Shown here: positions 1 through 7,700 of the stretch, piece by piece
Layout: the number at the start of each line of letters is the position of its first letter
Numbering within the stretch: position 1 is the stretch's first letter
From: Priapulus caudatus
Taxonomy: Eukaryota; Priapulida; Priapulimorpha; Priapulimorphida; Priapulidae
Assembly: GCF_000485595.1 (NCBI RefSeq)
Contig: NW_014577371.1
Coordinates: forward strand, 674,806-697,642
Length of the DNA: 22,837 nt
Reading direction: 5' to 3'
Program-made: the position numbers and the translations under genes
Notes under the pieces: model-generated
Told to the model about the DNA's origin: nothing
The model's database searches: none
Seen by the model: only the letters and a program-made list of their open reading frames with translations

Positions 1-1057
1 CCAGAGCATATGATTGTGTAGAACCAGCAGGCTCGTTGTCATGCCACCGTGACGTCATCACTTCGGTACTATAATAGGGAATTATCTACTTCTGATAATA
101 TTAAATCTATCCATAATCGTACTTAAAATACATTTTTCTACACCCGGACGCTATTAAAATCTTTAACCAGTAAAGCACATTTAAATTCCACCTCAAGTAC
201 CAAAATAATACTAGACAGAAGAATGTGATAACTCAAAAACATCTAGAAACTCTGGACAATAAATAGAAGCGGTACTCCGCATTCTCACAGAACGAAAAAA
301 AAATTGGCTGCCGAGTGTTCACAAGATGCATTCGTGAGTGCGAATGACAAGTCCTACAGAAGACACGTGATGGCTTCTACAATACAATCACACATGCCGC
401 AGTAGATACACGTAAATGAATGTTGATGTTGGGGTCATCAACGAAAACAAAGCAGTAAATACACCGCAGAGTTAACAAGCGAAGACTTAGAACTTGCGTG
501 TCTGTGATCGTCTGTGATGATATACAATACAGACTCCTTGCCGCTGCAAAGCCCATAGTGTGTCGAGCAAGTTGAACTCTTTAAACATAACATGATAACA
601 AAGGAAGACAATATTTGCCACATATTACAAAGGCCAGATACCTTTCTAGATTGGAATTCCCCAGTGCGTATTCAGTGCATAATGCTAAAAATCGGCATTT
701 AACAACACCAAAGAACATACGTTATCATTAAAAGTGTGGTGCAACCAAACTAGATTATTATTGTCAACAAATGGCATCAGCCACTCGTTTCATGTAATGA
801 TGTAGCATATGGCAAACTATAGTTCAAATAATGACTGTGACATACTCCCCGCATACACACAGTGCGAAAACCTTTTACATTACATATTACTAATATGTAA
901 GTATGTTGTGTCCTGCTTACTTGCAATATTATTATAACTATCACTACATCTCTTATGCCTAACAAATGCAGGTCCTAACAGAGGACTTACGCGCCACAAT
1001 GGCGAATCGCTAATCTAATGTGCAGGTGCTGCCACCTGTTGACGAGGACGGTTGCTA
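1..1057 (-). other. 3' flank / probable 3' UTR of LIN7
   Basis: This stretch lies downstream of the LIN7 stop codon. It is AT-rich, and the only open frames are short and show no family resemblance. I found no minus-strand AATAAA or ATTAAA here, so the cleavage site is either non-canonical or outside the window. No repeats or RNA genes were recognised. Confidence 0.5.
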
Positions 1058-1158
1058 TTATGGCGTCTGCCTGCTGCGTCTGTTAAACTGTCGACTGAAG
1101 CGTGCCTCCATCTCTTCAAGTATCTTTGGTGTATATCGTACAATCAGCTTGGCACTAC
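1058..1158 (-). CDS. LIN7: LIN7 coding exon 5 (end of PDZ and C-terminus)
   Basis: Residues 166-198 and stop TAA. Encodes the last PDZ strand (AKLIVRYTP) and the conserved [10 protein letters not shown], then a divergent basic tail ending RRSRQTP. The acceptor is caactgtag|GT. It lies inside a longer open frame whose upstream part is intronic. Confidence 0.95.
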
Positions 1159-4144
1159 CTACAGTTGAAAATACAGAGCGTAAGTAGAAACGATTCTTAC
1201 ATTGTACTAAAATTCGCAACTGCACCTTGCCTTTACTTACTAACTGTGAATATTTGCGCATTTATTATTAATTTTCAATCATATGTCAACAAAATGTAAT
1301 ATGAATCAAAACTGGCCAAATAATCTGCTAGGAAAGCTGCACAACTTTATTATACAGGCATAAAACCAAAACTTGTTCATATACATCAATGAATATCATG
1401 AGCTCCACATTAATTCAAAGCAACTTTGCTCACAGTACAGCTGAAAGGGTCGTTGTCGTATCAGGTACTACATATATGTACACGAGGTACGTATATGTAT
1501 ACCAGACCTGTATCTTCTCAGCATATATGTACGCTGTGTTTAGGGTTAGGGTTAGGGTACACTTCTGTAGTACAAGTCTAGTACACTTTGTGTTTACATA
1601 TACGTACCTCGGGTACATATATGTAGTACCTGATACGACAACGACCCCTTCAGCCACAGTACACTGCTAGGGTGGTGATGGAGAGGCAAAAACGTGTACT
1701 TTTGTGTTCATATACGTGAATATGACTAACGTGACCTGCACCAAACAGCCTATATTTATCAATATAGGCTCTTTGCCTGCATACAAATTAAAAGCGACTT
1801 TTCTCGCGATACACTGCTAGGGTGGCAACGAAGAGGCAAGAGCTTCACGGTTCTTACCTTCGGCAGCCTTGAGTAGATCTACGGCCTTCTCATGGTGCTC
1901 CCCCTCCACACTCTGAAACACACAGATGGCATCTGTCTGACTTGCATTAACAATGGCCAGTACATCGTAACAAATATCCACACACATTAACCCTCACACT
2001 TGCTTATGTCAGCAGTTAGTTCTGTCTGGACATCAATAACATGTGACTAAGACAACAGGGCCATTAAAATTATGACCGACTTCTGCATCTAAATAATAGC
2101 GATGTCACGAGAGAAAAACACAAACGACGCGAGAAAAATGCGACACGAGAAAAAAAGAAGAAACAAGCGAACACGCACGACTCCGTTGACGGACAGCAGC
2201 TGGTCGCCGCGCTTCAGCCCTCCGTGTCGGTCGGCAACGCCGCCGGGGATGATGCGTGAGATGTAGATCGGCGAGTTCTGCTCCTTGCCGCCCATGATGT
2301 TGAAGCCGAGACCTTCCTCTGTCTTCGGCAGCTCTACGACGCGCGGGTGAGAGTGTCCCTCGCTTGCCGCGAACGCCGCCACCGTCGCCTGCGAGAACGA
2401 GAACGGAAGTTTCGTAGAGCGAGCGAGAGAAGTTTCCGCAGAGCGGAATTCGATCGGGAATCGACGGGAATGGAACGAGAATTTATTTGATTTTGTTAAA
2501 TAAAATGTGATAATTAAAAAAAAAAAAAATGTGATCATGATAATAATGTGAGGCGCTTCGCACGCCATGGTGGAATCGTCGACGAGTTTCCGAATGCGGA
2601 ATATACGCACATATTACACTTTCGCTGCAAGTAATATCTACAATTTGAACTGTAAAACTATGGCAGGGGCTTAGTACAGGACAGTAGCAAGGCCAGCGAC
2701 GCAATCCCTCCTCCCACGAGGTTACCGGGGATCGGTGCTTAATGTACCTATTATTATTATTATTATTATTAAATCTTTATTGCATGTAATTATATCTTAA
2801 ACTGCAAATACGAATACATGTACTGAAGACTGTCTTTTTCATGGATATCAAAAATCTGATAGATGCAATAGTGAATATTACGCAATAATCTGATAGTGTT
2901 GAGCAGATATATAGACCGCGTACCTTGGCGGTGGCGCTCGCCCTGACCTCTGGCGGGCCGTGCACGTCGACGGTCTCGTAGACGTGTTCGTAGACCTCGC
3001 GCACGGCGGTGCAGAACTCGCTCTGCAGCACACGCTGGAGCGCGGCGAGCCTCGCCCCCGGCAGCTCCCCGCTCTGCTGCAGCGCACCCAGCAGCTCGAT
3101 CGCCCGGCTCACGTCTGCCGCGAAGAGACAGAACGTTCATTATATTTATCGCAGAGGCTACGGGTACGGCAGCCGTATCTTAATGTCTCGAGGCTACGGG
3201 TACGTCAGTCACACTACGCATCCGCTGCAGCCGTATCTTAATGTATCGAGGCTACGGGTACGGTAGTCACACTACGCATCCGCTGCAGTCGTATCTTAAT
3301 GTATCGAGGCTACGGGTATGGTAGTCACACTACGCATGCGCTGCAGCCTTATCTTAATGTATCGAGGCTACGGGTACAGCAGTCCCACACACAAGTACAA
3401 ACAGTCACACTATCCCTATCCCTATCCCTAACCCTAACCATACCCCAACCCTAACCCTAACACTAACTCTAAACCGACTCGGCTATCTTATATACACGTG
3501 TCATAGTACCAAATTAATCTATGGTGTGGGAAAGCGACGCATGCGCAAATGGACTGCCGTACCCGTAGCCTCGAGACATTAAGATACGGCTGGCGTACCT
3601 CCAGCCACTGCGTATATTTATGGCGATGGAGGATAGGACCGCTGAGCCTAGCCTAGGGTATATATACACACGCACCCTGCACCGCTCATAGCTCATACAA
3701 CGTCAACGATGATGATGGGGCCTAATCCTAGTTGAGCACCCCGAATTAGTTTAGCACATTTGCGACAATGAGGACTCGGGTCCCAAACTATGATTGTGCC
3801 GTCAAAATTGAATACCCCTACGAAGTGCATATATAATTATGTCTTATCTGATACTGTACTAATCGCCTGGTGTGGCTATAAACGTACAGGTCCTCATGCA
3901 TCGCTTCGATGACCTAATGGCATATGATATGACATCATACATTTACAATACATGATTACAAATAGGCTTAGTCAATAGACAACACATCATTTGACATTAC
4001 TCGGACATTAGTCATTACATGATTATGAATATGATATACCGGTACGAATTATACCTGGTGCTGTCCTAAAACGCCTAAGCGGCCTAGCATAATATTCAAT
4101 ATACCTTTTTCAAGAGATAGAGGTTCCGTTACAACGCTCGCCAT
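1058..4144 (-). CDS. LIN7: LIN7 (lin-7/Veli/MALS) L27-PDZ scaffold, whole gene
   Basis: Five coding exons (4105-4144, 2924-3114, 2179-2388, 1858-1912, 1058-1158) join to 597 nt, 198 aa, within the usual family length of about 195-210. All introns are GT-AG and phases match. The order is: a short N-terminus ending in [15 protein letters not shown]; an L27 domain (about residues 9-70); the conserved linker [16 protein letters not shown]; a PDZ domain (about 93-175) with carboxylate-binding loop GLGF at 103-106; and the family signature [14 protein letters not shown]. From family knowledge, LIN7 binds CASK through L27 and links APBA/Mint and membrane proteins through PDZ, at basolateral junctions and synapses. 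The tail after the PDZ domain is short and basic and lacks the Gln-rich run of human LIN7A. Identity is very secure. Paralog subtype (A/B/C) is not applicable if this is the single invertebrate gene. Confidence 0.96.
1440..1654. mobile_element. Foldback MITE with 9-bp target duplication and telomere-like core
   Basis: The 60-bp arms at 1440-1499 and 1595-1654 are inverted copies with two mismatches; they begin GCTGAAAGGGTCGTTGTCG and end with the complement. The element is flanked on both sides by CACAGTACA (1431-1439 and 1655-1663), a perfect 9-bp target-site duplication. The 95-bp centre contains three TTAGGG units at about 1539-1559. It has no coding capacity. Long inverted repeats and a 9-bp duplication fit a non-autonomous Mutator-like element; superfamily assignment is inference. 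It sits in LIN7 intron 4. Confidence 0.85.
1661..1841. repeat. Pair of diverged direct repeats in LIN7 intron 4
   Basis: ACACTGCTAGGGTGG starts at 1661 and again at 1811, and similarity continues through an AGAGGCAA motif for about 30 bp. The left copy touches the target duplication of the neighbouring foldback element. The second copy ends close to LIN7 exon 4. Its function and origin are unknown. Confidence 0.6.
1858..1912 (-). CDS. LIN7: LIN7 coding exon 4 (PDZ alpha-B helix)
   Basis: Residues 148-165 plus one base, encoding [18 protein letters not shown], the second helix of the PDZ fold that lines the ligand groove. The acceptor is gtttcag|AGT and the donor is GAAG|GTAAGA. At 55 nt it is below normal ORF thresholds; phase (0 in, 1 out) agrees with both neighbours. 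Confidence 0.93.
2179..2388 (-). CDS. LIN7: LIN7 coding exon 3 (linker and N-terminal PDZ)
   Basis: Residues 78-147. Holds the linker, the GLGF loop and the segment [19 protein letters not shown], nearly identical to vertebrate LIN7. The acceptor is tctcgcag|GCG. The donor GTC|GTGCGT has G at +3, a weaker consensus than usual. Confidence 0.95.
2924..3114 (-). CDS. LIN7: LIN7 coding exon 2 (L27 domain)
   Basis: Residues 14-77, covering most of the L27 domain, including [20 protein letters not shown], which is typical of the family. The acceptor is cgcggcag|AC and the donor is CCAAG|GTACGC. The exon is strikingly GC-rich against its AT-rich flanks. Confidence 0.95.
3190..3363. repeat. 58-bp tandem repeat, three full units
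   Basis: The units begin GAGGCTACGGGTACG at 3190, 3248 and 3306, exactly 58 bp apart. Each contains a CACTACGCATCCGCTGCAG segment (CATGCG in the third) and a CTTAATGTATC end. They appear to be expansions of the terminal repeat of the enclosing MITE. Confidence 0.9.
3411..3473. repeat. Degenerate telomere-like CCCTAA tract
   Basis: A run of CCCTAT, CCCTAA and near variants, about ten units, in the middle of the foldback element at 3150-3612. It is an interstitial tract, not a telomere, since LIN7 is continuous across it. Confidence 0.8.
3622..4104. other. Rest of LIN7 intron 1
   Basis: This is unique AT-rich intronic sequence between the MITE at 3150-3612 and LIN7 exon 1. I see no convincing gene, RNA or mobile element in it. 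Confidence 0.5.
4105..4144 (-). CDS. LIN7: LIN7 coding exon 1 (13 codons + 1 nt)
   Basis: Encodes [13 protein letters not shown] plus the first base of Asp14. It was recognised because joining it to exon 2 recreates the conserved LIN7 N-terminus (E-P-L-S/T-L-x-x-D-V-x-R-A-I-E-L-L). The donor is AAAG|GTATAT. The start context is strong (G at -3, G at +4). The exon is too short for automatic ORF callers and would probably be missed. Confidence 0.9.
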
Positions 4145-4590
4145 TGCGGACCTTTGCTGTTAATAGAGCTATTTTTATATTATACTCCTTCTAAATTAAA
4201 AATTGTGACGGCGATCGATAAGTTTTGATTATAAATCCACGGCAAACAGTGCGTGTCGTATGAAATTCCTACCACATCAACTTCTATTTTGAGATGCTCA
4301 CTTGGTTTGAAAATGGAAGAAAAATATTTGTGAAGTTGGTGTTATTTACTTCTAGTTTATCAGCTATACGTAATACTTGTCGAACGTTGTTTATTTATAT
4401 ATAGGTAATTCTTTTATTAATTGTAGCTGTTGCACAAAATTATAGGTGTATATTATTTATGTAATATGTCAAAAGGGCATGTGTCCGTATGTCATCAAAC
4501 ACCGCAGAACCGCAACACAGAACACTGCGTAAACAGGATACTGCTGTAGTAGAAGTATGTAATGACATTCATGAGTATTTATATGTAGGT
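4145..4590. promoter_or_regulatory. Intergenic gap between divergent LIN7 and SCYL2 start codons; probable bidirectional promoter
   Basis: Only 446 bp separate the two start codons, and the genes point away from each other. Both 5' UTRs and core promoters should lie here unless untranslated exons are further off. No clear TATA box or CpG-rich block was seen; the interval is AT-rich. A possible splice acceptor (tatgtag|GTATGG) lies 2 bp before the SCYL2 start, so a 5' UTR intron cannot be excluded. Confidence 0.55.
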
Positions 4591-4752
4591 ATGGATTACC
4601 TCAACAAGTTGAAGTCGGCGGTATCAACGGCATCGCAGTATCTGCCTGGAAATCCCGTGACAAGGGAGTTTGAAGTCGTAAGACATGTTGGGAGCGCAGG
4701 ACCAGGGTTGCTGTGGAAGATTTACGCAGGGGTAAAGCGATCGACAAAACAG
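4591..4752 (+). CDS. SCYL2: SCYL2 coding exon 1
   Basis: Residues 1-54: the amphipathic start MDYLNKLKSAV, the conserved GNPVTREFEV, and the degenerate Gly-rich loop GSAGPGLLWKIY. The start has G at -3 and +4. The donor is ACAG|GTAAAG. Confidence 0.93.
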
Positions 4753-7700
4753 GTAAAGAGAAATAAATGCTAACACGCGAATAATTATAACATATTATAT
4801 CATGTGTAGAAGTTGTGTCATAGTTAGAACAATAATAAATAAAATAATCTTCAATAACCTGAATAAGCAACTATACACACACTTCACTTGTAAAGACTGT
4901 AAAGTATAAACTATATAACCTTACACGTACATTTCCCGTTCCTAAATGATTAAACTCGGCGAACTTAAAGCGATGATATTTTTCTCGTTTCAGCCTGTTG
5001 CCATATTCATCCTAGAGAAAAAAGTTCTGGACAGGTACACCAAGACGGACAGAGATCTGATACTCGAGGCATGCCGGAAGGGAGTGTCTCAGCTCACGAG
5101 GCTGAGACATCCGAGACTGCTCACCGTGCAGCATTCCATGGAAGAGTCACGGTAACGGCTTGCACAGCGCCACCTGCAGACCAATTTAGAAAGCTTTGTG
5201 ACATTAATAATACCACATGACAGAGCACATATGCAGTGGCTTATTCAACAGGCTGTAGGTGTGTAAAAATGCTCGTTTATTCGTTACAGTAATCCAATTT
5301 ACGATGCTTGAGTTCGACGACTGTTGCCTTTGCAGCGAGAGCTTGGCGTTCGCGACAGAGCCGGTGTTTGCGAGTCTTGCCAACGTTCTCGGAAACCACG
5401 AGAACATGCCAAACCCTATGCCGCCAGATTTTGCCGACTACAAGCTGTTTGAGGTCGAGATAAAGTACGGACTGCTACAGGTAAAGTTACGCGCGTCGAA
5501 CGCTTGATGCCAATATCTGTGGCAAAGGAATTACACATATATGCTACAGGTAAAGTTACACGTGTCAAACGCTCGATGGCGAGCACATGTATGTACAGCT
5601 ACACATCGAGCGAACGAAAGAATGTAAAATTCATGCATCTACGAAGCCACGGCTGTAGAACAGCCACCTGTGTTTAAAGGCCAATTTGTGGTTTCCCTGA
5701 GTTACCTTTAAATACAAGTTTGACTGTACGTACATACGTATCTTTCGCGAAACCTTGGTGGTCTGAAGCCAGTCGCTGTCGCCGTAACACAAGTGATTAA
5801 CGCAGACTTAACGTGTTTAGATTACAGAGGGTCTTTCATTCCTGCACAACGACTTGAAGATCATGCATCGTGGCATAGCCCCGGAGTCGATCGTCATCAA
5901 CGCAAACGGAGCGTGGAAAATCGCGGGATTCGACTTCTCCGTTCCGAGCTCCAATCCCCAGGATCAGGAGGTGCGATATACCACGACAACGGTTGTCATA
6001 GATACGACGCTTCTGAACAAGTGTCAATTATTTTTCTCATTCCGTGTTTCGAAGACTCGCCGTCACTCGTTAATTTGTTTCGCCACTCGCTAATTCGCTA
6101 AATTTCGTCGCTGATTCGTTCGTCGCTATTTTTGTCGTCGGTTCGATAATTTCTTTCGATTCTTCGTGAAACTCTGATTGCAAGCATCGAACGATCGCCG
6201 CCGATCGATTTCATCTCGAGTTTTTCTTCCTTGCGTCTGCTCCAGCCGTCTTATCCATTCTGTGAATGGGACAGCAGCGTCGCTCCGTTGGCTCAGCCGA
6301 GCCTCAACTACCTGGCTCCCGAATTTGCGCTCACGATGACCTGTGATAGGGCCAGCGACATGTTTTCTCTGGGAATGGTGTTCTACGCCGTCTTCAACGA
6401 GGGAAAGCCGCTTTACGACGACTGCCACACGTACAGCACCTACAAGAGGAACTGCGAGAAGGTGAGGTATATCGCCAGCAGATGGCGTCGGCGTGCAAAA
6501 GGCGTTCAGTGCGGTTCAACAATTTTAATCGATTAAAATCCGTTAGCTAGTTGATACTTTGAAGATAGTCTACATGTTAAAACTTAACCAAGTTTCACAG
6601 AGGTTTTTCATTCCATTTATGGCACGTGCTGCGATTAGCATTTGCGTATAACGTATGTAAGATGATTTAACGTGCGTATGTATGCTTTGCCATCTATCAT
6701 ATTATAAAAAGTCTCTCTTCACAACAGTTCAAGAGCCTACACGCGTCGAGTCTTGGCAGTGTGCCAAACGATGCACGGGCACACGTGAAGATGTTGCTGA
6801 ATGCCACTCCGGCGCTCAGACCAGATTCTGATCAACTCTCAAAGGTGAGGTGAAGCCATTCCCCTTTCGTCTTTCCCCCCGAGAAATGCATGAGGGTATT
6901 AATTGCCTTGTAGCAGATATCTCTCGGTGCTTATACACACGTGAATGATCGATGATCGATTATGATCAATGATCAATTATGATCAATGATTGATGATGAT
7001 CAAACACAGATAATGACCAATAATCAATGATGATCAAACATGCATAACGATCAACAACTGAGGATGATCAAAGATCGATGATGGACAACGATTGATGATA
7101 ATCAATGAACGATGATGACTAACAATCGATAATGATCAAAGATCAACAATGATCATAGATCAATGATGATCAAAGATTGATGATGAGCAAAGATCGATAA
7201 TGATCAATGATCAACGATGATCAGCGATTGACGACGTTCACGTCGTCTGTTTTAGATTCCGTTCTTCGAGGACGTCGGTGCGATGACGCTGCAGTACCTC
7301 GACTCACTGTTCCAGCGTGACAACCTCCAGAAGTCGCAGTTCTTCAAAGGCCTGCCAAAGATTCTAGCCAAACTTCCCAAGGTGCGTGCGTAGATGCTGC
7401 GTGTGTACATGCCTACGTGTCACGCATCGGTGACCACAGCGCAAAAACTTGGCGTGTTGGGTAGACTATTTCTTACTAATTTCTGTGGTATTGCTTGATT
7501 TTTAGCTCATCTGACGTAGTCGGATGCAGCTTGTAGAATCGCATGAGCATGCGTGCGTCCGTCAACAGTTGGGCACAAATCTTAACCGCTCGTCGTACGG
7601 ATTTGAAAGTCGGGACGTAGGGGGGTAATCCGAAAACGAGTTGGGATGTCGAAGCTGGGGGTCAAAGGTCAAAGGTCAAGAGGTGTAAAAGAAGGGGGAA

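Larger units (their letters stand above)
3150..3612. mobile_element. Foldback MITE with 9-bp target duplication, internal 58-bp tandem repeats and CCCTAA core
   Basis: The termini are inverted: the left begins CGCAGAGGCTACGGGTACG, and the right end read on the other strand begins CGCAGTGGCTGGAGGTACG. They match over nearly 60 bp with about five mismatches. TATATTTAT flanks it exactly (3141-3149 and 3613-3621). The left arm is amplified into 58-bp direct repeats starting at 3190, 3248 and 3306, with a further partial at 3364. The centre (3411-3470) is degenerate CCCTAA repeat. It lies in LIN7 intron 1, starting about 34 bp upstream of the exon 2 acceptor. Confidence 0.85.

Noticed and set aside
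1389-1670. Overlapping open frames on both strands with mirror-like Tyr/Val-rich translations
   Set aside because: They are the two arms of the foldback element read on each strand; no family resemblance and no codon bias.
3154-3380. Regular repeats that could suggest a CRISPR array
   Set aside because: The units are contiguous 58-bp tandem copies without distinct spacers, inside a transposon in a eukaryotic intron.
3411-3473. A true telomere or chromosome end
   Set aside because: The tract is short, degenerate and within a gene whose exons lie on both sides.
4489-4590. Upstream in-frame start adding 34 residues to SCYL2
   Set aside because: Poor start context (C at -3, T at +4), no similarity to the family, while ATG 4591 has G at -3 and +4 and matches the family N-terminus. 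It is kept as a possible alternative only.
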